Assembly (NCBI GenBank): GCA_044226205.1
Contig: JBGAHL010000002.1
Location: 1-64,000 of the forward strand
Source: M3007 sp044226205
GTDB lineage: Bacteria > Bacteroidota > Bacteroidia > Chitinophagales > Saprospiraceae
Direction of reading: 5' to 3'
Length of the DNA stretch: 64,000 nt
The stretch's first letter is position 1. Each line of letters opens with the position of its first letter. Under the pieces are notes generated by a model, which was not told the origin of the DNA, made no database searches, and was given only the letters and a program-made list of their open reading frames with translations. This document shows positions 35,601 through 44,200 of the stretch, one piece after another. Position numbers and translations under genes: made by a program.

Positions 35601-36698
35601 GAAAAAGAGGCAAAACAACAGCGCTGGCTGAGCATCCGGGTCAAAGATACCGGCATCGGCATCGCGGCGGACCAATTGCCCCTGATCTTCGACCGCTTTT
35701 ATCAGGCTGATGATGCGGCCACTCGAAAAAGCGAGGGTACAGGTATCGGACTGGCGCTGGTGCGCGAACTGGTAAAACTCATGAACGGCGACATACAGGT
35801 CAGCAGCAGCCCCGGCGAAGGCGCTACGTTCAACGTACTGCTCCCGGTGGCGGCCCCCGACGCTTCGGATCCGGCGGAAATGGAGGCGCCCGTCGCGGAA
35901 ATACCCGCTCCGGGGCCGCTTCCTTTTCCGCCCGCCCTTTCCTCCGATGCCAACGATGGTCCGCTGGTGTTGCTCGTAGAGGACAATGCCGACGTAATGG
36001 ATTACCTGAAAGCCTGCATAGGCGCTGATTACCAGTTCGCAGTGGCGCACAACGGCCGGGAAGGACTCGAAATGGCCCTCCAACTAATACCCGATCTCGT
36101 GCTCAGCGACGTCATGATGCCCGAAATGGACGGCCTTGAAATGTGTCGCCGCCTCAAAAACGACGAACGCAGCAGCCATATCCCGGTGGTACTGCTCACG
36201 GCCCGGGCCGACATCGCTTCCCGCATCGAAGGCCTCAGCCGGGGCGCCGACGACTACCTCGCCAAACCTTTCGACCGCGGCGAACTGCTCGCCCGAATGT
36301 CCAACCTGATCCTGTTGCGCCGGCAGTTGCATGCCCGTTATGCCAGTCTGGCGCCGGCGCCTACGTCCGACCCGGACCTGCAGATGGAAGACGCTTTTTT
36401 GCAAAAAATCCGCGCTGTGGTGGAGGCGCATCTCTCCGACACCGACTTCGAGATGCCGCAACTCGAACGTGCCCTGGGTATGAGCCGCAGCCAGATCTTC
36501 CGCAAAGTGCGGGCGCTGACTGGCCGTTCGCCCTCTTTATACATGCGCTCCGTTCGACTGCATCGCGCCAAAGAACTTTTACAAACCACGAGGATGAGCG
36601 TTTCGGAGATCGCCTACGAGGTCGGGTTCGCGACGCCCGCCTATTTTTCCACGGCTTTTCAGGAGGAATTCGGCGCTCCGCCGAGTGCGATACGGTAA
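32685..36698 (+). CDS. Hybrid two-component system (HTCS) sensor/regulator
   Basis: 1337 residues from GTG 32685 (MIQKYCFLGLLFLACRLTAQ, a signal peptide). A periplasmic region of about 750 residues consists of two-component propeller repeats (FVSAMCQDREGFMWFGTNSGL, YGIVPDDEGHLWLSTNKGL) ending in a Y_Y_Y domain (YLNLPPGKYIFKAKGANSDG). Then come a transmembrane helix (SLAYLIYALLFGGGIYSFY), HisKA with H839 in NITHEFRTPLT, HATPase_c (LLSNAIKFTPE, VKDTGIGIA), a receiver with D1142 in LVLSDVMMPEMDG and K in YLAKPFD, and a C-terminal AraC-type HTH (IAYEVGFATPAYFSTAFQEEFG). Such proteins sense a glycan or other ligand and bind DNA directly. No susCD pair is next to it; the downstream gene is a surface protein with a tandem repeat in its promoter region. 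Confidence 0.93.
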   Translation: MIQKYCFLGLLFLACRLTAQSTVELEKIGIEQGLSQGFVSAMCQDREGFMWFGTNSGLNRYDGYEFTIFRHDPYNPHSLSNNEIVGIVDLGELLCVLTLGGIDFFDKTTRRFYHLEGPLSDIRLTSGKIFGDGKNNLWYLGKYVGNAALFHLRLSPGFAGSLRGGAVPDKLIQVSTVYTGQDILDVAPGDKGAMCWLLAPNNLFQIDANDAQHRVPLPAAFTSLLSDGQKGLFLLGKRQLAYYKHDEQTWRTSGIQFPETAALQSFDAQRQRLWIGYYRMMEFDVGQWPESFFSDHAESQFDIPAGVVSCLIDYNGIMWLGTNARGIVRYNPRTGVFKNYLPGSSIYSPPVVDSKGLVWLSQRLDANGLTVFNQRFNTANGHLSPFPFEDRIPGMKVSRSLTDSDGDVWTAGIEQQRLDRGVLIRYRPGDGATEVFYFPRTVKKEIAALAFWGGEGEDRFWIVLPGEMIRFDRATKQFQSFDFSSFCTDIFSINAVAVTPDGSKWIGLPRGLLRAAPAEGKGYSFTLLTNAPTQRNSLPDNGIRSLLTDPVDGGILWIGTAGGGLSRLDIRTGKFTHFNTQNGLPDNVVYGIVPDDEGHLWLSTNKGLTKFNPATRQFQYFYKSDGLQENEFNTYAAGKAPDGALLFGGVNGLTIFQPSDLNASKPPPAVRITGLKINGLSIDPRDSAALIRSDIQFLETLEFPFSNNNITLQFVALDLTQPDRNRFRFYLEGAEPEWAHEGFEHTAQYLNLPPGKYIFKAKGANSDGIWNETPVALHITILPPWYRSSLAYLIYALLFGGGIYSFYRFQLSRRLEHAENARLKELDQIKSRIYTNITHEFRTPLTIILGMADTLEKGGSNGESSKNATALIKRNGQNLLTLINQMLDLSKLETGKMSLHRTRGDIISFIKYLGESFHSFASTKGVHLHFLTEIPELEMAFDREKIQAILFNLLSNAIKFTPETGHVYVQISEKEAKQQRWLSIRVKDTGIGIAADQLPLIFDRFYQADDAATRKSEGTGIGLALVRELVKLMNGDIQVSSSPGEGATFNVLLPVAAPDASDPAEMEAPVAEIPAPGPLPFPPALSSDANDGPLVLLVEDNADVMDYLKACIGADYQFAVAHNGREGLEMALQLIPDLVLSDVMMPEMDGLEMCRRLKNDERSSHIPVVLLTARADIASRIEGLSRGADDYLAKPFDRGELLARMSNLILLRRQLHARYASLAPAPTSDPDLQMEDAFLQKIRAVVEAHLSDTDFEMPQLERALGMSRSQIFRKVRALTGRSPSLYMRSVRLHRAKELLQTTRMSVSEIAYEVGFATPAYFSTAFQEEFGAPPSAIR

Positions 36699-36769
36699 TT
36701 TTTTTCGCCGCTCCGCACAACCTGTATTTTTCTGTAAATCAAAAAGTTGTAGTGTTTTTTTATAAAAAT

Positions 36770-36827
36770 GATGCAACATAGCCGAAAGCACTTTTTCAGA
36801 TACAACATAGCGGAAAGCATTTGACCG
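36770..36827 (+). repeat. 29-bp tandem direct repeat upstream of the Gly-rich surface protein
   Basis: Two adjacent 29-bp units: GATGCAACATAGCCGAAAGC at 36770 and GATACAACATAGCGGAAAGC at 36799, differing at only two of the first 21 positions. It lies between the HTCS stop and ATG 36924, about 100-150 bp before the gene, followed by a near -7 box CACTTTTG (36860-36867). AraC-type regulators often bind direct repeats, so this is a candidate operator. Confidence 0.6.
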
Positions 36828-36923
36828 ATGGGTGAAAGGTCTGCGCCCGGGCCGGCCGGCACTTTTGTGACTGTTCACCGCCAAGGTTGCGGTGGCGATG
36901 GTTTCACAAAAAAATGTTCAACA

Positions 36924-39900
36924 ATGAAAACGATGCTTTTCCGCGGTACAGCCACTACGGTTTCCTTCCAGTTCGTGAGCCGCCTGTTCCTGATGGCTTT
37001 GATCGGGCTGATTTTTATGCCCGCTGCTTTTGCGCAGGGCAGTTATTTCATCACAGACGGCCAGGACCACCTGCTCGACTATTCAGGCACGTATCAGGAC
37101 CTGTACATCCCCGACAACACGCAAATCCAGATGATCAGTTTTTACATCAAAGGCGGCAGCGGCGGGGTGGCGACCACGACCCTGGAAGACTACCCGGATA
37201 TTGATCCCGGCACGACGCCGGCAGGCGGCGGCGCTATTGTTCAGGGTACCTATTACGTGGGCGATCAGCCTGGCTACATCAAACCCGGTTCCATCGTGCG
37301 ATTTATAATCGGCGGCCACGGGGAGACGGGCCTTAAAGCAGCCGATCAAAGCGTCGGCGGCGGCGGCGGCGCGTCGGCCATCCTGATCAAGCAACCGGGC
37401 GAATCCGGTTTTACGCACCTGCTGATCGCAGGCGGCGGCGGCGGCGCGTGCCGCGGGCAGGAAACCCGCCCGGACGGCGCAAAATTCCTGCACAAAAAAC
37501 CGGGCGTACCGGGCCGGTCTTCTTCCGACGGTTCGGCCGGCACCGGCGCCAACTATCCTACCGGGGGGACCAAAGGCCCGGCGGGTACCGATGGCGATGG
37601 CGGCGGCGCCGGCACCATCAATGCCAACCAGACACCCGTCACCTGCGGCGGCGGCGGGTATTTGTCTTCCGGCACCAACAACGATTGCGGCCAGGGCGCC
37701 GGCAATCAAGCCCACCCCAGCGGCGCAGTCGGTGGAAATGGCAACTGTCAACTGACCAATTTTTATGCTGGCGGCTATGGTTACGGCAGCGGCGGCGCGG
37801 GCGTTTATATCGAATTGTACGCAGCGGACGGTTTGGTCGGCGGTGGCGGCGGCGGCGGATTTTCGGGCGGCGGCGGCGGAAGTGTCGTGTGGGGCGGCGG
37901 CGGTGGTGGCGGAAGCGCCATTTCGTACGATAAATTTTACCAGCTGCCCGGCTCCAATCTGATCCTTGCAGGCGCTACGGTGATGGCCAATGAAAACGGC
38001 GAAGCCTCCTATTATTGCCACATGCCGCCCGGCTCGTTTGCCGTGGCCCATTGTAAAAACATCACCCTGCCCCTGACGGACAACAACACGTTCCTGAACC
38101 CCTACGACGTGGTTGGCGACGGCGCCGAAGGCACAGGTTCGGGGTACAGCGTATCGCCCTCCGTGTTTCATTGCTGGGATATCGGAAAAACCATCCCCGT
38201 CACCCTTACCGTGGCCGGATATATCACCAACGACCAATGCACCGCCCTGGTCACCATTGAAGACAAAGTGGGGCCGGTGATCACCTGCCCGAACGCCATC
38301 GTCCAGAACACCGATGCCGGCGGTCCGCTCGGTACCTGCGGCGCCCACGTGTACTACAGCCAGGCGAGCGCGGTCGACAACTGCGGCCTGAGCAGTGTTG
38401 CTACGGTGAGTGTGTTGGCAGGGCCGGCCAGCGGAAGCCTGTTCCCCGTCGGGACCAGCACCGTAACATTCAAAGCCACCGACGAAGCGAACAACACCAG
38501 TACCTGTTCTTTTCAGATCACCGTGCAGGACATTCAGGCGCCGCAGATTTACTGTCCGCCGAATTTGACGAAAAACACTGACCCCGGCCAGTGCAGCGCC
38601 GTGACGAGTTTTTATGCCACGGGTGTCGACAACTGCGGTATCAGCAGCGTGGTGCAAACAGCAGGGCATGCGAGCAACAGCGCGTTCCCGACCGGCGTTT
38701 CGACCGTCGTATTTAAAGCCACCGACGAAAGCGGCAATACCCAAACCTGTTCATTCACCATCACGGTGACAGACAAGGAAGCGCCGGTGGCGAGCTGTAA
38801 AAATAAAACCCTGGAACTCAATGCCGCAGGCGAGGCTATCCTTTCGACAGATGATATTTTTCAAAGCGGTTCGGACAATTGCGGCGCCATCAATCAGGTT
38901 TCCGTATCTCCCAACCTCTTTACCTGCAACGATTTAGGGTTAAAAACCGCAACACTGACGGTCGACGACGGCCACGGCAATACCGCCACCTGCACCGCTA
39001 CGATCACCGTACTCGACAAACGCGCGCCCACCGTAATCTGTCAAAACCTGAGTTTGACCCTCGACGCATCCGGCCAGGCTACGCTCACACCGCAACAGGT
39101 GGACAACGGCAGTTATGACAACTGCGCCATTGTCGCCCTGAATCTGAGTCAAACCTCCTTCAACTGTGCCAACCTGGGCCCCCAGCAGCTCCTGCTCAGC
39201 GGCGCCGACGCCAGCGGAAACAAAGCCGAATGCATCAGTCTCGTGACCATCCGCGACCTGACCGCCCCCGTAGCCAAATGCAAAAACGCCACGGTGCAAC
39301 TCAATGCCCAGGGCGCCGCCACCATCGCCGCCAATCTGATCGACAACGGTTCTTCCGACGCCTGCGGCATAACGTCCAGCACCCTGAGCGTCACCAGTCT
39401 TAGCTGCGCCAATACGGGCGTCAATCAGGTCGTCCTGAACGTCAGCGACGCCAGCGGAAACTCATCCTCCTGCACGGCCATGGTAACGGTAAAAGACCTG
39501 ATAGCCCCCCAGGCCAAATGCAAGAATATCACGGTGTACCTCAACGACGCTGGCCAGGCCGGCATCACCGCAGCCCAGATCGACAATGGCAGCTCGGATG
39601 CCTGCGGCATCCAAAGTCTGACGATCAACACGAACAGTTTCAACTGCGGGCAACTCAACAGCAACGTGCCCGTATGGCTCACGGTGAAAGACCTGCACAA
39701 CAACACGGCCAGCTGCCAGTCGACGGTGACCGTGAAAGACAATCTGGCGCCTGTGGCTATTTGTGAAAACGTAACGGTACAGCTCAATGCCCAGGGCAAA
39801 GCCACCGTCTATGGCGCGGCACTGGCCGGCAGCAGTTACGACAACTGCTCAGTGTGGTCTTACGCTCCGATCTCCAAGCAATACACCGCCGCCCAATTGG

Positions 39901-40340
39901 GCGAAAACAACCTGACGATCACGGTCAAAGACTGGAGCGGCAACACCGCCACCTGCATCGCCCAGGTGACCGTGCTGGCCAACAATGGGAACCTCGTCGT
40001 GGTTGACGCTTCAACGCCGGAAGACGGCGGCGAGCAGGCCGAAGACGACCAGACAGCGGAACGGCAATCAACTACGCTGCACGATGAAGACCTCCGTCTT
40101 TTCCCTAACCCCGCAAACGGCCATGCCGCGCTGACTTTCCAACTCGAACAAAAGGAAACCCTTCGCCTTAAATTATTTGATGCCAGCGGCCGTGTGGTGC
40201 TCGACCAGGTCATCGAGGGCCTCGCCGGCGACAACCGTATCGAACTGGAACTCGGTGAGCAGCCGGCCGGGCTGTATTGGGTAAGCGTTCAGGCAGCGCG
40301 TTGGCAGGCACAGCGACACCTTTTACTGGCGCGGGATTGA
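36924..40340 (+). CDS. Glycine-rich, HYR/Ig-repeat T9SS surface protein
   Basis: 1138 residues from ATG 36924 (signal peptide ends PAAFAQ at 38; the upstream GTG frame from 36828 would bury it). Residues about 120-330 are very glycine-rich (SVGGGGGASAILIK, LIAGGGGGACRG, GLVGGGGGGGFSGGGGG), with repeated GGC/GGT codons. Two HYR domains follow (about 446-615; GPVITCPNAIV, ATDEANNTSTCSFQITV), then five Ig-like repeats of about 80 residues (about 620-1015) beginning APVASCKNKTLELN or APVAKCKNATVQLN, each with a DNC/DAC centre and a final Cys. A type A T9SS sorting domain ends the protein (LRLFPNPANGHAALTF, PAGLYWVSV). Expected as a cell-surface adhesin or matrix protein. It follows the HTCS gene. 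Confidence 0.88.
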   Translation: MKTMLFRGTATTVSFQFVSRLFLMALIGLIFMPAAFAQGSYFITDGQDHLLDYSGTYQDLYIPDNTQIQMISFYIKGGSGGVATTTLEDYPDIDPGTTPAGGGAIVQGTYYVGDQPGYIKPGSIVRFIIGGHGETGLKAADQSVGGGGGASAILIKQPGESGFTHLLIAGGGGGACRGQETRPDGAKFLHKKPGVPGRSSSDGSAGTGANYPTGGTKGPAGTDGDGGGAGTINANQTPVTCGGGGYLSSGTNNDCGQGAGNQAHPSGAVGGNGNCQLTNFYAGGYGYGSGGAGVYIELYAADGLVGGGGGGGFSGGGGGSVVWGGGGGGGSAISYDKFYQLPGSNLILAGATVMANENGEASYYCHMPPGSFAVAHCKNITLPLTDNNTFLNPYDVVGDGAEGTGSGYSVSPSVFHCWDIGKTIPVTLTVAGYITNDQCTALVTIEDKVGPVITCPNAIVQNTDAGGPLGTCGAHVYYSQASAVDNCGLSSVATVSVLAGPASGSLFPVGTSTVTFKATDEANNTSTCSFQITVQDIQAPQIYCPPNLTKNTDPGQCSAVTSFYATGVDNCGISSVVQTAGHASNSAFPTGVSTVVFKATDESGNTQTCSFTITVTDKEAPVASCKNKTLELNAAGEAILSTDDIFQSGSDNCGAINQVSVSPNLFTCNDLGLKTATLTVDDGHGNTATCTATITVLDKRAPTVICQNLSLTLDASGQATLTPQQVDNGSYDNCAIVALNLSQTSFNCANLGPQQLLLSGADASGNKAECISLVTIRDLTAPVAKCKNATVQLNAQGAATIAANLIDNGSSDACGITSSTLSVTSLSCANTGVNQVVLNVSDASGNSSSCTAMVTVKDLIAPQAKCKNITVYLNDAGQAGITAAQIDNGSSDACGIQSLTINTNSFNCGQLNSNVPVWLTVKDLHNNTASCQSTVTVKDNLAPVAICENVTVQLNAQGKATVYGAALAGSSYDNCSVWSYAPISKQYTAAQLGENNLTITVKDWSGNTATCIAQVTVLANNGNLVVVDASTPEDGGEQAEDDQTAERQSTTLHDEDLRLFPNPANGHAALTFQLEQKETLRLKLFDASGRVVLDQVIEGLAGDNRIELELGEQPAGLYWVSVQAARWQAQRHLLLARD

Positions 40341-40381
40341 TTTTTTACAAATGTTTTTGTGGATCATTGCCTTATCTGCCT

Positions 40382-40411
40382 CCAACCCCCGGGTTGGGGG
40401 CGGTTGGCTTT
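40382..40411 (+). terminator. Hairpin terminator after the Gly-rich protein gene
   Basis: CCAACC (40382-40387) pairs with GGTTGG (40402-40407), extended by C-run/G-run pairing inside, and is followed by CTTTTA. It lies about 40 bp after the stop at 40340. Confidence 0.55.
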
Positions 40412-40526
40412 TATGCGCGGGGCTGATACAGACGAGGCGGGTGTGGAAATTTCCGGGTTGAAAGCATTCTCCCTGACGGATTAAACCCTCCGCCACGCAA
40501 AGCTTGAAAAACCAAACTCCCCGGCT

Positions 40527-41459
40527 TCACAACCCCTTCAAAATATTCCTTTCAATCCGCCCCGCCGGGTCCTCCGACTCGTCCTTGTGGAACGCCATGC
40601 CGGTCACTTTTTCGTACAGCTCGATGTACCGCGCCGTGATTTCTTCCACAAAAGCATCGGGCATCACGGGCATGGTTTGGCCTTCCTTGCCCTGGAAACC
40701 ATTGGCGATGAGCCATTCGCGCACAAATTCCTTGCTGAGCTGGCGCTGGCGTTCGCCGGCAGCCTGGCGTTCGGCATAGCCCTCGGCGTAGAAATAGCGC
40801 GAGCTGTCGGGCGTATGGATCTCGTCCATGAGCACGATTTCGCCGTTGTGCAGCCCGAATTCGTACTTCGTATCCACGAGGATCAGGCCCTGGCGGGCAG
40901 CCATTTCGGTGCCGCGCTGGAACAGGGCGCGGGTGTAGGCCTCCATTTTTTCATACATCTCGCGGGGCACCAGTCCTTTGGCCAGGATGTCGTCGCGGGA
41001 AATATCCTCGTCGTGGCCGGCGTCGGCCTTGGTCGTGGGGGTGATGATGGGTTCGGGGAAACGGTCGTTTTCGCGCATGCCTTCGGGCAGGGGCACGCCG
41101 CACAGTTCGCGGAGGCCGGCGGCATAGGTTCGGGCCGCGTGGCCGGCCAGGTAGCCGCGGATCACCATTTCGACGCGGATGGGTTCGCAGCGCAGGCCGA
41201 TGGCGACATTGGGGTCGGGCGTGGCGAGCAGCCAGTTGGGGCAAATGTCGCGGGTGGCGTTGAGGAAATGCGCGGCGATCTGGTTGAGCACGGCGCCTTT
41301 GTGCGGGATGGCGCGCGGCAGCACGTGGTCGAAGGCGGAAATGCGGTCGCTGGCGACCATGACGAGGCGGTCGCCGACGGTGTACACATCGCGGACTTTG
41401 CCGCGGTAAAAGGCCGTTTGGCCGGGCAGATGGAAATTCGTTTCGCGGATAGCAGGCAT
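40527..41459 (-). CDS. purC: Phosphoribosylaminoimidazole-succinocarboxamide synthase
   Basis: 310 residues from ATG 41459; the frame remains open far upstream but only this start gives the family N-terminus (MPAIRETNFHLPGQTAFYRGKVRDVY). ATP-dependent ligation of aspartate to CAIR in de novo purine synthesis, cytoplasmic. Motifs include YRGKVRDVYTVGDRLVMVASDRISAFD (glycine-rich ATP region), EPIRVEMVIRGYLAGHAA, LVDTKYEFGLHNGEIVLMDEIHTPDSSR and a C-terminal ITARYIELYEKVTG. Length fits the longer eukaryote-like bacterial form (about 300) rather than the 240-residue E. coli form. Single gene, divergent from the GT-C gene; a near -7 box (GACCTTTG, 41481-41488) lies 22 bp upstream. Confidence 0.95.
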   Translation of the reverse strand: MPAIRETNFHLPGQTAFYRGKVRDVYTVGDRLVMVASDRISAFDHVLPRAIPHKGAVLNQIAAHFLNATRDICPNWLLATPDPNVAIGLRCEPIRVEMVIRGYLAGHAARTYAAGLRELCGVPLPEGMRENDRFPEPIITPTTKADAGHDEDISRDDILAKGLVPREMYEKMEAYTRALFQRGTEMAARQGLILVDTKYEFGLHNGEIVLMDEIHTPDSSRYFYAEGYAERQAAGERQRQLSKEFVREWLIANGFQGKEGQTMPVMPDAFVEEITARYIELYEKVTGMAFHKDESEDPAGRIERNILKGL

Positions 41460-41566
41460 GGGTGGAACGGTCAGTTGCAGCAAAGGTCGGGAGCCGTTCC
41501 GAAAAAACTGCCTTTCTCCCCATGTTACGTTTTGGACGGATGACCTAGGTAACCGACGGAGGGCTT

Positions 41567-41574
41567 TACCTTTG
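41567..41574 (+). promoter_or_regulatory. Putative -7 box TACCTTTG for the GT-C gene
   Basis: Exact TAnnTTTG, 24 bp before ATG 41598; predicted leader about 17 nt. A TTTG exists at 41531-41534, but 32 bp away. Confidence 0.45.
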
Positions 41575-41597
41575 CGGCCAACATTGCCCTCCCCTAC

Positions 41598-43193
41598 ATG
41601 TTTGTCCTGCTTGAAAAAATCCGCCTGATACCGACCCGCTTCCTGCTCTGGGGAGTCCTGCTGCTGGCGCTTCCCGCTTTTATCCTCAACCTGCACCTCG
41701 CGGCTTTCATTGGCGACGAAGGCATCCGCACCCTGGTGGCCCTTGAAATGAAATTGTCGGGCAATTACGTGGCCACCACCATGCACGGGGCCTCGTACAT
41801 CAACAAACCGCCGCTGTTCAACTGGCTGCTGGTGATCGCCAGCGAACTCTGGGGCAGCCACGGCGAATGGCCTTCTCGTCTGACCACCGTGTTTTTCCTG
41901 TGCCTCTACGGCTACACCGTGTACCGCTTCGTGAAGCCGGAAATGGGCCACGAATTCGCCGCACTCACGGGTTTGCTGACCGTCACGAGCGGCCGTTTCC
42001 TGATCTACGACTCGATGCTGGCCCTGATCGATACCACGTTTTCATGGGTCACCTACCTGCAATTCATGTGCATCTGGTGGTTCGGCACACGACAACGCTG
42101 GCTGGGCCTTTTTCTCTCGACCTACCTGCTGACTGCTGCCGGGTTTATGCTCAAAGGCCTGCCGGCCATCGTTTTTCAGGGGCTGTCGATTCCCGCCGGC
42201 CTGTGGCTGCTGGGGCACTGGCGCAAATTGTTCTCCTGGCAACACGTGGCGGGCGGCTTGTTGTTCAGCGCCTTGCTGGGCGCTTATTTGCTCTGGTACG
42301 CCCAGTACCGCCCGCTCGAAATCCTGCTGCCCAACCTGCTGAACGAGTCGGTCAAACGCACGGTTGTGGAACATGGCTGGTTGCGGTTTGTCGCCCACCT
42401 GTTCAGCTTCCCCTTCGAGTGGATCTATCATTTCCTGCCCTTTTCGATCACTTTCCTCTGCTGGCTCGACCGCGGCATCGGGCGGCGCCTGCGCGAAAAC
42501 CGCTTTCTGGTTTTTAACCTGACCATGCTTTTGGTCAATATTCCCGTGTACTGGACCTCCGTCCACGTGGAAGCGCGCTACCTGCTGATGTTCATCCCGC
42601 TGTTCACGGTGATCAATCAATACCTGCTGGAACAAGACCGGCAAAACAATCGCTGGACCTACCGGCTGGTGTACGCGCTGTTCGGACTGGCCCTTTGCAT
42701 CACGGCCCTCAGCATTTCGGCTATGCCGCTCATTCCCAGGCTGTTCGACTTCCCGAATGTGGGCTGGATCGCCGGCGGTTTCGGGCTGCTGGCAACCCTG
42801 ATCGCCCTGATGTATTTGCAGGACCCGCGCCGCTACCTGTGGTGGTTTACGGCCGGTCTGTTCGTTTTCCGCATCGTGTTCGACCTGGTGATTTTGCCGC
42901 TGCGTGCCGAGGAGTCGGTCACCACGCCCGCCAGGGCCGAGGCTTTGAGGTTGGGAGAAAAATACAAGGACAAGAATTTGTACATCTACGGCCGCTCCGA
43001 CAACCGCGAGCCGGCGGCTTTTTACCTGACCAAAGGAGCGCAACAGGTGATCAAAAGAGACTACAACCTGAGCCACCCGAACGCCGTTTATCTCGTCAAT
43101 CCGGTGATGTACCCGCAGTTTCCGGGGCAGGTGATCGATACCTTGCAGACGGATTACCAGGACGTGGTGTTGTATTTTTATGAAGTAAAATGA
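41598..43193 (+). CDS. GT-C/GT39-family membrane glycosyltransferase (PMT/ArnT-like)
   Basis: 531 residues from ATG 41598. About 11 transmembrane helices (LLWGVLLLALPAFILNLHLAA, FFLCLYGYTVYRF, GFMLKGLPAIVFQGLSIPAGL, LLFSALLGAYLLWYA). The first periplasmic loop carries the metal/catalytic acid pair D40-E41 (FIGDEGIRT), and after helix 2 comes INKPPLFNWLL, both typical of protein O-mannosyltransferase/ArnT-like enzymes. They transfer a sugar from a polyprenyl phosphate donor to protein or lipid A in the outer leaflet of the inner membrane. Its neighbour on the opposite strand is a cluster with a GT2 of the polyprenyl-phosphate-sugar synthase type, which could supply the donor. Acceptor unknown. 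Confidence 0.85.
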   Translation: MFVLLEKIRLIPTRFLLWGVLLLALPAFILNLHLAAFIGDEGIRTLVALEMKLSGNYVATTMHGASYINKPPLFNWLLVIASELWGSHGEWPSRLTTVFFLCLYGYTVYRFVKPEMGHEFAALTGLLTVTSGRFLIYDSMLALIDTTFSWVTYLQFMCIWWFGTRQRWLGLFLSTYLLTAAGFMLKGLPAIVFQGLSIPAGLWLLGHWRKLFSWQHVAGGLLFSALLGAYLLWYAQYRPLEILLPNLLNESVKRTVVEHGWLRFVAHLFSFPFEWIYHFLPFSITFLCWLDRGIGRRLRENRFLVFNLTMLLVNIPVYWTSVHVEARYLLMFIPLFTVINQYLLEQDRQNNRWTYRLVYALFGLALCITALSISAMPLIPRLFDFPNVGWIAGGFGLLATLIALMYLQDPRRYLWWFTAGLFVFRIVFDLVILPLRAEESVTTPARAEALRLGEKYKDKNLYIYGRSDNREPAAFYLTKGAQQVIKRDYNLSHPNAVYLVNPVMYPQFPGQVIDTLQTDYQDVVLYFYEVK

Positions 43194-43219
43194 TCAGGCG
43201 GTTTTTAAAAACCCGCTGA
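43194..43219. terminator. Palindromic bidirectional terminator
   Basis: TCAGGCGGTTTTTAAAAACC and CGCTGA form a near-perfect palindrome with A/T tracts in the middle, starting the base after the plus-strand stop (43191-43193) and containing the minus-strand stop of the epimerase gene (43205-43207). Confidence 0.6.
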
Positions 43220-44173
43220 TTGCCCGACCGCCCAGTCCACAAACCGCTTCACCCCTTCTTCCAGCGACACCTCGGGCTGGTAGCCGCACCAGACGGCGGC
43301 CTTCCGCACATCGGCGTGGGTTTGTTCCACATCGCCGGGTTGTTTGTCCATCCATTGAATGTCGATGGGTTTACCGAGCGCTTTTTCGAGGGCTTTTACC
43401 ATGTCGAGCAGGGTCACCGGCCGGCCGTTGCCGAGGTTGACAATTTCGTAGCCCCAGCTTGGCAAAGCCAGTATTTTGACCAAACCCTGCACGATATCGC
43501 CCACGAAAGTGTAGTCGCGCCGTGTGCTGCCGTCGCCGTACAGGGGAATGGGTTGGCCGGCCAGGGCGAGTTCCGTAAATTTTCGGATCGCCAGATCGGG
43601 GCGCTGCCGCGGGCCGTACACAGTAAAAAATCGCACGCAGGCCACATCGAACCCGTGCAGATGATGCCAGGTGTAGGCCAGCAGTTCGCCGGCGCGTTTG
43701 GTGGCGGCGTAAGGTGAAATGGGGTGATCGACTTCGTCGGTCTCGGAAAAAGGGGTTTTCTCCTGATTGCCGTACACCGACGACGACGACACGAACAGCA
43801 AACGCCTGACGTACGCCCGGCGCATGGCTTCGAGCAGTTGCAAGGTGCCGTTCACATTCACGTCGTAGTAGGCCTCCGGGTCCTCGATGGAAGGGCGTAC
43901 GCCCGCCTTGGCGGCCAGATGCACCACCGCGTCGAAGCGGTCGCCGGCAAACATCCGGTCGAGCAAGGCGCGGTCGCGAACATCGCCTTGGACAAACCGG
44001 CAGTCGCCCGCCGCCCGCAAGAGGTCGAGGTTGTGGCGTTTCAGGCTTTCGGGATAAAAAGGATCGAAATTATCCAGCACCGTCACCTGATGTCCCTCTG
44101 ACAAAAGGCGTTCGCCCAAATGCGAACCGATGAAGCCGGCCCCGCCGGTGATCAGATAGTGCATGTGTGACAT
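43205..44173 (-). CDS. NAD-dependent sugar-nucleotide epimerase (UDP-glucuronate 4-epimerase-like)
   Basis: 322 residues from ATG 44173. Extended SDR: Rossmann motif ITGGAGFIGSHLGERL, NAD-ribose Asp in VTVLDNFDPFYPESLKR, HLAAKAGVRPSIEDP, catalytic Ser in FVSSSSVYGNQEKTPFSE and YxxxK in YAATKRAGELL. The DNFDPFY.xxK and AGVRPSIxxP motifs are typical of UDP-glucuronate or UDP-glucose 4-epimerases. Cytoplasmic; provides an activated sugar for surface glycans. It is the last gene of a minus-strand cluster (methyltransferase, GT2, flippase-like, epimerase), 27 bp after the flippase-like gene, and its stop codon lies in a terminator palindrome. Confidence 0.9.
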   Translation of the reverse strand: MSHMHYLITGGAGFIGSHLGERLLSEGHQVTVLDNFDPFYPESLKRHNLDLLRAAGDCRFVQGDVRDRALLDRMFAGDRFDAVVHLAAKAGVRPSIEDPEAYYDVNVNGTLQLLEAMRRAYVRRLLFVSSSSVYGNQEKTPFSETDEVDHPISPYAATKRAGELLAYTWHHLHGFDVACVRFFTVYGPRQRPDLAIRKFTELALAGQPIPLYGDGSTRRDYTFVGDIVQGLVKILALPSWGYEIVNLGNGRPVTLLDMVKALEKALGKPIDIQWMDKQPGDVEQTHADVRKAAVWCGYQPEVSLEEGVKRFVDWAVGQSAGF

Positions 44174-44200
44174 TTTTCAGCTTAAATTTAAACAACCTGA

